DNA from: VRUE01 sp044867645
GTDB taxonomy: Bacteria > Actinomycetota > Thermoleophilia > Solirubrobacterales > 70-9
Direction: 5' to 3'
NCBI GenBank assembly: GCA_044867645.1
Contig: JBIOVI010000004.1
Coordinates: 1-17,119 of the forward strand
DNA: 17,119 nt
The first letter of the stretch is position 1. Every line of letters starts with the position of its first letter. Under the pieces are notes generated by a model. It was given only the letters and a program-made list of their open reading frames with translations. It had not been told where the DNA came from and did not search any database. A program made the translations under genes and the position numbers. Shown piece by piece: positions 7,892 to 14,511 of this stretch.

Positions 7892-8016
7892 CTAAGAGGT
7901 CACGAGGACGCGCCTGACGGCGTCCTCAGTCGTTCGGATCGGGTCACGCACCGAAAGTGCGCTCCCCTCACCTCACTCCCTGCGTCCTTGCCAGCCCCGC
8001 CCACGTGACCTCTTAG
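7892..8016. repeat. Structured intergenic element with 13-bp perfect inverted ends
   Basis: CTAAGAGGTCACG (7892-7904) and its exact reverse complement (8004-8016) bracket the gap between the aldehyde dehydrogenase and lactate oxidase-like genes. Inside are a hairpin with an 8-bp stem and 8-nt loop (7904-7911 with 7920-7927) and a second hairpin, CGCAC-CGAAA-GTGCG (7947-7961). The heptamer GGTCACG occurs at 7898-7904 and 7942-7948, and inverted at 8004-8010. The right arm contains the stop codon of the aldehyde dehydrogenase (8013-8015), and the left arm ends 4 bp before the start codon of the downstream gene. It could be a terminator or mRNA processing/stabilising structure between the two genes, an operator, or a short inserted repeat. 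Confidence 0.7.
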
Positions 8017-9581
8017 CGTAGACCCAACCGCCTACGCCAGTCGCGCGCGTTGGCCGCGCGGGCGATACGGCCGATCAGGCCGCGGCGGGACTTCGTGTAC
8101 GGGTACCAGGTCGGCTCGCGCTTGCCGCCGAAACGGGCGACGATGATCGACTCCGGCCGGCAGTACTTCTTGATCCCGTACTCGCCGTGGCGGAAGCCGA
8201 TCCCCGACTCCTTCCAGCCGCCCATCGGCACGTCCATCAGGACGTAGTTGACGATCACGTCGTTGACGTTGACCGCGCCGGCTTCGATCCGCCGCCCGAT
8301 CCGCTCCGCCCGCTCCTTCTCGCCGAAGACCGTGGCGGCGAGGCCGTAGCGGGTGTCGTTGGCAAAGCGCAGTGCCTCCTCTGAGTCGCGCACCTTCATC
8401 ACGCCGACGACCGGCCCGAAGGTCTCGTCGCGCATCACCGTCATCGAGTGGTCGACGTCGACCAGCACGGTCGGTTCGAAGTAGTCGCCCGGGCCCTCGA
8501 CTTTCTTGCCGCCGGTCGTCGCCTTCGCGCCCCTGGCGATCGCGTCCTCGACCTGCGCTTCGACCACCGCGCGCTGGTTGGGCGAAGTCATCGCGCCGAC
8601 GTCCTTCTCGGGCGTCTTGCCGTCGGCACCCTGACGCAGCGCGCCGACCTCCTTGGTCAGCTTGGCGACGAACTCGTCGTAGACGGGCTCCTCGACGTAG
8701 ATCCGCTCGACCGAGAGGCAGACCTGGCCCGAGTTGAACATCCCGCCCCAGGTGGCGGCGTTGGCGGCGCGGTCGATGTCCGCGTCGGAGAGGACGATCA
8801 TCGGGTCCTTGCCGCCCAGCTCGAGGCTGACCGGGGTCAGCGTCTCGGCGGCGCGCGCCATCACCTTGCGCCCCGTCCGGTCCGAGCCGGTGAACTGGAT
8901 GAAGTCGACGTTGTCGACCAGGGCGCCGCCCGTATCGCCCGTGCCGTGAACGCACTCGAACACGTCGGGGGCGCCGATCTCTTCCTTCCAGGCCGCGATG
9001 ATCTCGGCCAGTCCCAGCGGGGTGAACTCCGAGGGCTTGACGACGACCGCAGCGCCCGCTTGCAGCGCTGGGATCGCGTCGCCCAGCGCCAGGGCCAAGG
9101 GGAAGTTCCAAGGGCTGATCACGCCGACCACGGGGTAGGGCCGGTACTGGACCATCAGCTTTTTCGACGCCGCCAGCGGGGAGTGCGGGCGGACCGTCTC
9201 GTCACCGATGAACTTCGCCGCCTTGGTGCCGTAGAAGTTGATCAGGTCGGTGAGGTAGATCGTCTCCGCCGTGGTGTCGCCGCGCACCTTGCCGGTCTCG
9301 GCCTGCATCGTGTCGAGCACGCGCTCCTGGTTGTCGAGCAGCCAGTCGCGCAGCTTGCCCAGCCAGCGGTAGCGCCCCTCGATTCCCAGCGCCTCCCACT
9401 CGGCCTGGTTGGAGCGGACCCGGGCAACGGTCTCGGCGACGCTCTGCGGGGAGTCGACGTCGACGCTGCCGATCCTCGCCCCGGTCGCGGGATTGAGCAC
9501 GTCGATGCGCTCAGCGTTGGCCCCGTTGGAGTTCGCGCCGTTTACCGCCGTTCCGCTCTCCTGCGCCGTTCCGCTCTCCAC
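8013..9581 (-). CDS. NAD(P)-dependent aldehyde dehydrogenase
   Basis: A 522-residue member of the aldehyde dehydrogenase superfamily, oxidising an aldehyde to the acid. The catalytic set is complete: N159 in PWNFP, K182 in VKPSE for cofactor binding, FTGS (230-233) at the nucleotide site, general base E254 in ELGGKDP, and nucleophile C288 in FNSGQVCLSVER. The C-terminal GGWKESGIGFRHGEYGIKKY segment is also typical. Pattern and length look nearest to the succinate-semialdehyde/broad-range group, but the substrate cannot be assigned. The GTG start at 9581 has a GGGAG about nine bases upstream. The first 24 residues are low-complexity and include an ESGTA-Q-ESGTA tandem repeat (an 18-bp DNA repeat, 9546-9560 and 9564-9578) before homology begins near residue 26. 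It is separated from the upstream sugar dehydrogenase gene by a terminator. Confidence 0.92.
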   Translation of the reverse strand: MESGTAQESGTAVNGANSNGANAERIDVLNPATGARIGSVDVDSPQSVAETVARVRSNQAEWEALGIEGRYRWLGKLRDWLLDNQERVLDTMQAETGKVRGDTTAETIYLTDLINFYGTKAAKFIGDETVRPHSPLAASKKLMVQYRPYPVVGVISPWNFPLALALGDAIPALQAGAAVVVKPSEFTPLGLAEIIAAWKEEIGAPDVFECVHGTGDTGGALVDNVDFIQFTGSDRTGRKVMARAAETLTPVSLELGGKDPMIVLSDADIDRAANAATWGGMFNSGQVCLSVERIYVEEPVYDEFVAKLTKEVGALRQGADGKTPEKDVGAMTSPNQRAVVEAQVEDAIARGAKATTGGKKVEGPGDYFEPTVLVDVDHSMTVMRDETFGPVVGVMKVRDSEEALRFANDTRYGLAATVFGEKERAERIGRRIEAGAVNVNDVIVNYVLMDVPMGGWKESGIGFRHGEYGIKKYCRPESIIVARFGGKREPTWYPYTKSRRGLIGRIARAANARDWRRRLGLR

Positions 9582-9597
9582 CTGACCGCTCCCTTCG

Positions 9598-9619
9598 AAA
9601 AAATTGGCTGGTTAGCCAA
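9598..9619 (-). terminator. Intrinsic terminator after the sugar dehydrogenase gene
   Basis: Read on the minus strand, TTGGCT-AACC-AGCCAA (9619-9604) forms a 6-bp stem with a 4-nt loop and is followed directly by six T (9603-9598). It starts 10 bp after the stop codon at 9629. The same palindrome lies about 20 bp upstream of the aldehyde dehydrogenase GTG, so an operator role is a less likely alternative. The T-tract favours termination. Confidence 0.7.
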
Positions 9620-9628
9620 GAGTAGCCG

Positions 9629-10834
9629 CTAACGCGAGACGAGTCTGTACACCGGCCCTTCGAGCGAGACGACGTAGATGCGCCCGAGCGTGTCCTCGCC
9701 GAAGGAGCTGGGGGTGGAGACACTGAGTCCCAGCTTGCGGTCGCCGCTCGCCCCCCGCAGGCGCGGGACGAGGCTGCGCAGCTTCCCCTCGCAGAAATCC
9801 GCGTAGACGTAGCGCCCGCGCAGCGCCGCTGGGCCGCCCCGGCCGACCACGTAGCCGCCGATGATCGTGCAACTGCCCCCGCGGCTGTGCGGATAGGCCA
9901 GGATCGGTTTGACCGTGCCGCCGGGGTCTGGCGTGCCGCTGTTTTCTTCCCGGTAGGGAGAGAAGCCCTCGAAGGCATCCCAGCCGAAGTTGGCCCCGTC
10001 CGCCGCGGCGACCGTCGTGTAGTCGAGCTCCTCGACGCGGTTCTGGCCGACGTCCCCGATCGCGATTCGCGGGCTGGACGCACTCACCGTGTCGAAGGAG
10101 AAGCGGAACGGGTTGCGGAGGCCATAGCTGTAGATCTCATCGCGACCCGGCTTGCCCACGAACGGATTGTCGGCAGGGACCGAGTAAGGCTGGCCCCGCT
10201 CGGGTCGCGGATCGATTCGCAACAGCTTGCCCAGCAGGCTGTCGCGGTTCTGGGCGTTGTTCGGAGGGTCGCCGCCGGAGCCGCCGTCGCCGGTGCCGAT
10301 GTAAAGAAGGTCGTCGAGGAATTGCAGCTGGCCGCCGTTGTGATTCGAGTTGACTTGGTGGGGTATTTCGATCAGAGCGCGACGAGAGCCCCGCGCGGCT
10401 CGCGTCGCGCTTTTTCGTTTGAACTCGTCGACCTGGATGTCCCCCTGGGGATCCGTGTAGTAGACGTAGAAGCGCCGGCTCTGTTTGTAGCCGGGGGGAA
10501 AGGCGATCGAAAGCAGGCCGCGCTCGCCCCCCGAGCTGATCGACCCCGAGAGGTCGAGGAACGGTCGCCGCAGCGTGCGACCGCCGTCGAGCACCCTCAC
10601 CCTGCCGCCCTGCTCGACCACGAAGAGGAGCCTGGGGAATCCGGGGGCGCCGGTCACATAGACGGGAGCGTCGAAGCTGCCGATCCGCTTCAGGCCGACA
10701 GCCTTGCCCCCGGGGCGGGGACTCGAGACTGGACCGTCGCCTTCTCGCCCCTGAGAGCCACCGGCGCCGCATGCGGTCAGTCCCGCAAGGGCGACCATCG
10801 CGAGAACCGTCCCAGCACGCGCTCGGCGTCCCAT
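9629..10834 (-). CDS. Lipoprotein PQQ-dependent-type sugar dehydrogenase (GSDH family)
   Basis: A 401-residue six-bladed beta-propeller of the glucose/sorbosone dehydrogenase family (soluble aldose sugar dehydrogenase type), which oxidises sugars with a PQQ cofactor in characterised members. The ATG at 10834 is chosen because it gives a clean lipoprotein signal: a short basic start, a hydrophobic core, and the lipobox LTAC with C22. An in-frame extension to 11008 would only add a basic low-complexity tract that overlaps the upstream gene. Family landmarks are GGERGLLSIAF (102-112), NHNGGQLQF (164-172), YIGTGDGG (178-185), LGKLLRIDP (201-209), YGLRNPFRFSFD (237-248) and a C-terminal GGYVVGR-x(n)-YVYADFCEGKLR segment. 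The protein should be anchored outside the membrane. Whether it really binds PQQ is unknown, and no pqq genes lie nearby. It follows the unrecognised lipoprotein gene by 10 bp, so the two should be co-transcribed. Confidence 0.88.
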   Translation of the reverse strand: MGRRARAGTVLAMVALAGLTACGAGGSQGREGDGPVSSPRPGGKAVGLKRIGSFDAPVYVTGAPGFPRLLFVVEQGGRVRVLDGGRTLRRPFLDLSGSISSGGERGLLSIAFPPGYKQSRRFYVYYTDPQGDIQVDEFKRKSATRAARGSRRALIEIPHQVNSNHNGGQLQFLDDLLYIGTGDGGSGGDPPNNAQNRDSLLGKLLRIDPRPERGQPYSVPADNPFVGKPGRDEIYSYGLRNPFRFSFDTVSASSPRIAIGDVGQNRVEELDYTTVAAADGANFGWDAFEGFSPYREENSGTPDPGGTVKPILAYPHSRGGSCTIIGGYVVGRGGPAALRGRYVYADFCEGKLRSLVPRLRGASGDRKLGLSVSTPSSFGEDTLGRIYVVSLEGPVYRLVSR

Positions 10835-10844
10835 CTGGAGAAAG

Positions 10845-11561
10845 CTAGCGGTTGGCGCGTTTCTGCTTGCTTGGCTGGATTTCGACGACTTCGCCGCTGT
10901 CCGTGACTTCGGTTTCGGGCGGTTCCTCGCTGATCTGCACCGCGAAGGAACCGCCGGCCTCGGTTCCGCCGGCGTCGGCTTTCGCCTTGCCACCCAGCCC
11001 GGCGCCAATTTCGTAGAGGAGGTCGAAGCTTCCCGTTTTGACCGCGCTCAGCTTCCAGACCGCCTCGACCGTCGCGTCCGGCTTCAGCGGTCCGAAGTCG
11101 AAGGTCTTTGGGCTCGCCGTTTCCGTCCCGCCGGGTTCGGAAGAGCCGTTCAGTTTCGGGTAGTGCGCCGCTAGGACCCAGACGGGACGGTCTGGCTGAG
11201 CGATGCCCGGCGTTTCGTCGCGGTAGCCAAAGGGAAGCGACGAGGTTCGACCTGCCTCGCCACCGCCCGAGATCGTCACGGTAAGGGCCGGCACCGTCTT
11301 CTTGCCGGTGTTGCGTACGCCGAGCCGCAGTAGGTTCGTTTCGCCGAGTCGTTGCTCGGCCGGGAACTCCGCCCTGACGACCTTTACCGAGTAGGTCCCC
11401 GCCGGTTCTCCCGAGTTCGAAGACGATTCGCTGCCGCAGGCGGCTAGCGAAGCCGTCAGGGCGCCGGCGGCGACGCCCACGGCGAGAGCGCGCCAGCGGG
11501 AACGCCGAGCCGGTGTGCGGTGCCCTCCCAAAGCGGCCGGAACATACCACGGGGATTCCAC
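10845..11561 (-). CDS. Unrecognised lipoprotein, operonic with the sugar dehydrogenase
   Basis: A 238-residue secreted protein that I do not recognise. Residues 20-41 form a signal peptide (basic RRSRWR, hydrophobic core) ending in the lipobox LAAC with C42, followed by a Ser-rich linker. Residues about 54-95 (TYSVKVVRAEFPAEQRL...LRLGVRNTGKKTVPALTVTI) look like one strand-rich Ig/CARDB-like domain, the kind found in secreted adhesion or scaffolding proteins. The tail is charged, ending KQKRANR. The GTG at 11561 is the longest plausible start, and it puts about 19 residues before the signal; a TTG at 11531 would give a more ordinary signal peptide, but neither has a well-placed Shine-Dalgarno site. 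Its stop is 10 bp before the sugar dehydrogenase ATG, which suggests a linked role outside the membrane. Confidence 0.75.
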   Translation of the reverse strand: MESPWYVPAALGGHRTPARRSRWRALAVGVAAGALTASLAACGSESSSNSGEPAGTYSVKVVRAEFPAEQRLGETNLLRLGVRNTGKKTVPALTVTISGGGEAGRTSSLPFGYRDETPGIAQPDRPVWVLAAHYPKLNGSSEPGGTETASPKTFDFGPLKPDATVEAVWKLSAVKTGSFDLLYEIGAGLGGKAKADAGGTEAGGSFAVQISEEPPETEVTDSGEVVEIQPSKQKRANR

Positions 11562-11593
11562 CTCTCCGGGGGCTCGAAGCGCAACGCGGCGGG

Positions 11594-11621
11594 GTTAGCC
11601 GGATCTCAACACTCGGCTAAC
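11594..11621. promoter_or_regulatory. Inverted repeat, candidate operator in a divergent promoter region
   Basis: GTTAGCCG (11594-11601) and CGGCTAAC (11614-11621) are perfect reverse complements separated by 12 bp. They lie in the 140-bp gap between the divergent lipoprotein operon (start 11561, minus) and the YrbE pair (start 11702, plus). No gene ends here, so a terminator role is unlikely. The size and symmetry fit a dimeric regulator binding two half-sites about two helical turns apart. No regulator gene is adjacent, so the protein is unknown. Confidence 0.45.
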
Positions 11622-11642
11622 GGAGGCCGCTGAGCCATGGCA

Positions 11643-11648
11643 TAGACT
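11643..11648 (+). promoter_or_regulatory. Possible -10 box for the YrbE operon
   Basis: TAGACT fits the actinobacterial -10 pattern TAnnnT and lies 53 bp upstream of the ATG at 11702. The 11594-11621 inverted repeat would then cover or flank the -35 position, as expected for a repressor site. No recognisable -35 hexamer is present, so this is tentative. Confidence 0.25.
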
Positions 11649-11701
11649 CAGGTAACGGAGCAGGGGCCGCCCGATGCGGTCCCGCTTTGCCGGAGGAGCC
11701 G

Positions 11702-12511
11702 ATGGAAGCAGCTGCATCTATAGGGAGGCGAATCGCGCCCGCCAAGTCCTTCTTCGAGCAGGTGGGGGACATGATGATCCTCACCGCCAGGACTCTCGTC
11801 TCGGCGGTAAAACCCCCCTATCCCTACGGCGAGGAGTTCATCGGCCAGTTCCTTTTCGCCCTGCAGCTCTGCTGGTTCCCGCTGCTCGTCTCCACCGTCG
11901 CCTTCGGGTTCGGAGCGCCCGGCTTGCAGGCAGCCAACTTTCTGACCTTGTTCGGTTCGCTGGACCGGCTCGGCGGCTTCTTCGTGCTCGCCTCGATCCG
12001 CGAGTTTGCCCCCTTCGTAACCGCCGTTGTCGTCGCCGGCGTGGCTGGCACCGCGATCACCGCCGACCTCGGCGCCCGCAAGATCCGCGAGGAGCTCGAC
12101 GCCCTGCAGGTGCTCGGCGTCGACCCGATCAAGAACCTCGTCGTGCCGCGCTTCCTGGCGCTGATGGTGATCACCGGGTTGCTGGACATCTTCGCGGTCG
12201 TCTTCGGCATGAGCGCGGGGATCGCGGCCGAGCTCCTCTACGGCCAGCCGCTGGGCGGCTTCTTCGCGACGCTCTTCGCCAATGCCCTGATCACCGACCT
12301 CGCGGCATCGGTGCTGATGTGCTCGATGTTCGGGGCGATCATCGCGGTCGTCTGCTGCTACAAGGGGATGACCGCCTCGGGCGGTCCGGCCGGCGTCGGC
12401 CGGGCGGTCAACCAGGCCGTGGTGATCGCCTTCATGGGGGTCTTCGCCTTCCTCTACTTGTTCACCACCGTCCTGCTCGCCACCAACCCGGAACTGCAGT
12501 CGATCCGGTGA
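11702..12511 (+). CDS. YrbE/MlaE-family ABC transporter permease (first of a pair)
   Basis: A 269-residue membrane protein of the MlaE/YrbE permease family, which forms the membrane channel of ABC systems moving phospholipids, sterols or mycolic-type lipids together with MCE proteins. It has an amphipathic N-terminus, a hydrophobic segment about 48-70, ASIREFAPFVTAVVVAGVAGTAI (97-119), the conserved coupling region REELDALQVLGVDPIKNLVVPR (129-150), and several further membrane segments to about 262. The conserved YKGMTASGGPAGVGRAVNQAVV (220-241) is also present. I chose the ATG at 11702 because GGAGGA (11692-11697) sits at correct spacing; the TTG at 11687 has no such site. It is followed by a second permease 13 bp downstream. 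In mycobacteria such pairs (YrbEA, YrbEB) precede six mce genes, but not here. Confidence 0.9.
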   Translation: MEAAASIGRRIAPAKSFFEQVGDMMILTARTLVSAVKPPYPYGEEFIGQFLFALQLCWFPLLVSTVAFGFGAPGLQAANFLTLFGSLDRLGGFFVLASIREFAPFVTAVVVAGVAGTAITADLGARKIREELDALQVLGVDPIKNLVVPRFLALMVITGLLDIFAVVFGMSAGIAAELLYGQPLGGFFATLFANALITDLAASVLMCSMFGAIIAVVCCYKGMTASGGPAGVGRAVNQAVVIAFMGVFAFLYLFTTVLLATNPELQSIR

Positions 12512-12524
12512 GCGTGGAGCGACG

Positions 12525-13322
12525 GTGACCGGCTGGCTCGACGTCCCGCGCGGCTGGATCGACTCCTTCGGCGAGATCGCCCGCTTCGGCGCGCGGGTCG
12601 CCGGCCTCGTCTACTCGGGGCGCGTGTTTCGCTTCTTCGGCGAGAGCCTGCGCCAGGCCGGGATCCTGATCCTCGGCTCGGCGCTGATCATCTGGGCCTT
12701 CGTCTTCATCCTCGGCCTGCAGTGCGGCGTGATCGGCGCCTACTTCAATCGCTCCATCGGCGCCCCCTCGCTGGCGGGCCTCTTCTCGGCCTACTGCGAC
12801 CTGCGCGAGGGGCTGCCCTATGCGTTCGGCTACATCCTCTCGGCCAAGGTCGGCACCGGGATCGTCGCCGAGCTGGGCGCGATGCGGATCTCCGACGAGA
12901 TCGACGCGCTCGAGGTGATGGGCATCCCACCCATAACCTTCCTTGCCGCGACCCGGTTGCTGGGCGCGTGGATGGCCATCCCGTTCCTCTACCTGATCGG
13001 CGTCGGCGTCGCCTACTTCGCCAGCTACCTGGCGGTGGTGGACCAGATCGGCGACGTCTCCTCGGGTGGCTACTTGCTGATCTTCTGGACCTACCAGGAC
13101 TTCGTCGACGTGTTATTCAGCCTGGCCAAGGGCATGGTGATGACCACCGTCATCGTTCTGGTCGGCTGCTACTACGGATACACGGCGTCGGGGGGGCCGG
13201 TGGGCGTGGGGACGGCGACCGCCAAATCGATGGTCGTCAACATCATCATGGTCCACATCATCGGCATGCTCGGGACGCTGGTCTTCTACGGGGCCAACCC
13301 GCGGGCGCCTATCGGGGGCTGA
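12525..13322 (+). CDS. YrbE/MlaE-family ABC transporter permease (second of a pair)
   Basis: A 265-residue paralogue of the preceding gene, expected to form a heterodimeric permease with it. It shares the landmark regions: AKVGTGIVAELGAMRISDEIDALEVMGIPPITFLAATR (107-144, coupling region), and YYGYTASGGPVGVGTATAKSMV (216-237), with hydrophobic segments at about 46-70, 148-172 and 203-216 and a C-terminal segment about 238-256. Start GTG at 12525 follows a GGAG about nine bases upstream. The next plus-strand gene is a pterin dehydratase rather than an mce (MlaD-domain) gene, and no ATPase gene of the MlaF type is seen in the window, so the transporter must obtain those parts from elsewhere. Confidence 0.9.
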   Translation: MTGWLDVPRGWIDSFGEIARFGARVAGLVYSGRVFRFFGESLRQAGILILGSALIIWAFVFILGLQCGVIGAYFNRSIGAPSLAGLFSAYCDLREGLPYAFGYILSAKVGTGIVAELGAMRISDEIDALEVMGIPPITFLAATRLLGAWMAIPFLYLIGVGVAYFASYLAVVDQIGDVSSGGYLLIFWTYQDFVDVLFSLAKGMVMTTVIVLVGCYYGYTASGGPVGVGTATAKSMVVNIIMVHIIGMLGTLVFYGANPRAPIGG

Positions 13323-13373
13323 GCTGTGGCCGCGAAGGTCTCGTATCGGCCTCCTTATGGCAGCATTGGGACG

Positions 13374-13652
13374 ATGGCACGCTTGGAGGATTCGGAGATT
13401 GAGGCGAGGCTGACGGAGCATCCGGGCTGGGAGCGAGCCGGCGATGCGATCGTCAAGCGCTACACGCGCGGCGATTTCGTCGGCTCGGTGCACTTCGTCG
13501 ACAGCTTGGTCGAGCCGGCGGAGGCGATGAACCACCACCCCGATCTGGAGATCTCCTGGGACACGGTTACCGTCTCCCTCTCGACTCACTCCGAGGGGGG
13601 CGTCACCGCAGCCGACTTCGAGTTGGCGGCGAAGATCGACGCGCTGGCCTGA
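13374..13652 (+). CDS. 4a-hydroxytetrahydrobiopterin dehydratase (pterin-4a-carbinolamine dehydratase)
   Basis: A 92-residue enzyme that dehydrates 4a-hydroxy-tetrahydropterin, the recycling step for aromatic amino-acid hydroxylases. The signature is HHPDLEISW (54-62) followed by VTVSLSTHSEGGVTAADFELAAKID (65-89), with the usual His-His-Pro-Asp and Trp. I prefer the ATG at 13374 because it gives the normal family N-terminus (ARLEDSEIEARL). An in-frame GTG at 13326 would add 16 residues with no family character. No phenylalanine hydroxylase gene is in the window; many bacteria carry this enzyme without one, so its role here may be in another pterin pathway. It follows the second YrbE gene by about 50 bp and may be read from the same transcript. 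Confidence 0.9.
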   Translation: MARLEDSEIEARLTEHPGWERAGDAIVKRYTRGDFVGSVHFVDSLVEPAEAMNHHPDLEISWDTVTVSLSTHSEGGVTAADFELAAKIDALA

Positions 13653-13673
13653 GCCGTCGCTACCGTGGCCGGA

Positions 13674-14090
13674 ATGGCCGAGACGCTGAGAATCGACGAG
13701 CAGCTGGCGATCCCCCTGGGGGAGATCGAGCTGCGCGCCAGCCGCTCGTCCGGTCCCGGGGGCCAGCACGCGAACGTCACCGCCTCCCGGGTCGAAGCCG
13801 TCTTCGATGTTGTGGCTTCGGACACCCTGGACGACTCGCAGCGAACGCGTTTGCTCCAGCGAGCGGGGCCGACCGTCACCGCGGTCGCCCAGGAGGCGCG
13901 CGGCCAGGCGCGTAACAGGGAGTTGGCCCTGCAGCGGTTGGCGGAGAAGATCGCCGCCGGGCTCGTCGTCCCTCGGCGCCGCCGTCCGACCAAGCCAAGC
14001 CAAGCTGCTCGCCGCCGGCGCCTCGAACGCAAGCGGCAGGCCGGCGAGCGCAAGCGCGGCCGCCGCCGTCCCGCCGCCGATGAGGATTGA
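13674..14090 (+). CDS. arfB: ArfB-like peptidyl-tRNA hydrolase (GGQ ribosome rescue factor)
   Basis: A 138-residue protein with the class-I release-factor catalytic domain but no codon-recognition domains. The GGQ motif is at 29-31 (SSGPGGQHANVTASRVE), where the Gln is needed for peptidyl-tRNA hydrolysis. The C-terminal tail (about 98-135) is very rich in Arg and Lys, containing PRRRRPTKPSQAARRRRLERKR. In E. coli ArfB (YaeJ) such a tail enters the empty mRNA channel of stalled ribosomes. The combination identifies a rescue factor for non-stop complexes. The ATG at 13674 is preferred over a GTG at 13665 because the protein then starts like its relatives. It lies 21 bp after the pterin dehydratase. 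Confidence 0.9.
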   Translation: MAETLRIDEQLAIPLGEIELRASRSSGPGGQHANVTASRVEAVFDVVASDTLDDSQRTRLLQRAGPTVTAVAQEARGQARNRELALQRLAEKIAAGLVVPRRRRPTKPSQAARRRRLERKRQAGERKRGRRRPAADED

Positions 14091-14122
14091 GCGGGGCGGG
14101 GCACCGTGGCAGACTCGGTGCG

Positions 14123-14470
14123 ATGGCAAAGCGAAAGAAATCGCACCGTCCGCGGCAGAAGGCTGCGACGGTCGACTACGCCGACCCCGAGGGCAACGTC
14201 CTCACGCTGCGCGAGGGGCTGAGCGCGGGCACCGTGAGGAAGCTCAGCGAAAGCGCGGCGGCGGCGACCACGCAGGACGACGCCTGGCGGCGGCGTTCCG
14301 AGCTGCTGTTCGAGCGGCTCGCTGTGCGCTGGGAGATCGCCGGCCTGCCGCTCTCCGACCAGAAGATGCTGCTCGGCCGCTACCGGATGGCCGATGCCGC
14401 GACCCAGGAGTGGGTCCGTCGCACCATCGTTAACCACATAGACCGATTCATCCCCGAGCTGAGTCGGTAA
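14123..14470 (+). CDS. Unrecognised basic 115-residue protein
   Basis: I do not recognise this family. The protein starts with a very basic stretch, AKRKKSHRPRQK (2-13), then a short segment VDYADPEGNVLTLREGLSAGT (17-37). The rest is probably mostly helical, with a charged helix around 51-72 (DDAWRRRSELLFERLAVRWEIAG) and a second helical region 78-113. No signal peptide, membrane segment or metal motif is seen. It is read as a real gene because it has normal codon bias on the same strand as its neighbours, fits exactly between arfB (32 bp) and the VOC gene (41 bp), and has no competing frame with recognisable content. The ATG at 14123 is chosen over an in-frame upstream GTG at 14087, which would overlap arfB. 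Confidence 0.6.
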   Translation: MAKRKKSHRPRQKAATVDYADPEGNVLTLREGLSAGTVRKLSESAAAATTQDDAWRRRSELLFERLAVRWEIAGLPLSDQKMLLGRYRMADAATQEWVRRTIVNHIDRFIPELSR

Positions 14471-14511
14471 AGTCGCCTTGAGGCAGGGATCAGCGAGGAA
14501 GGAGCCCGCAA

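Noticed and set aside
8448..9632. 394-codon plus-strand frame opposite the aldehyde dehydrogenase
   Set aside because: It mirrors the codon pattern of the real gene and has no family motif. The catalytic Asn, Glu and Cys are all on the minus strand.
10845..11008. N-terminal extension of the sugar dehydrogenase up to 11008
   Set aside because: It would overlap the upstream lipoprotein gene and bury the signal peptide and lipobox behind 58 basic residues. The ATG at 10834 is preferred.
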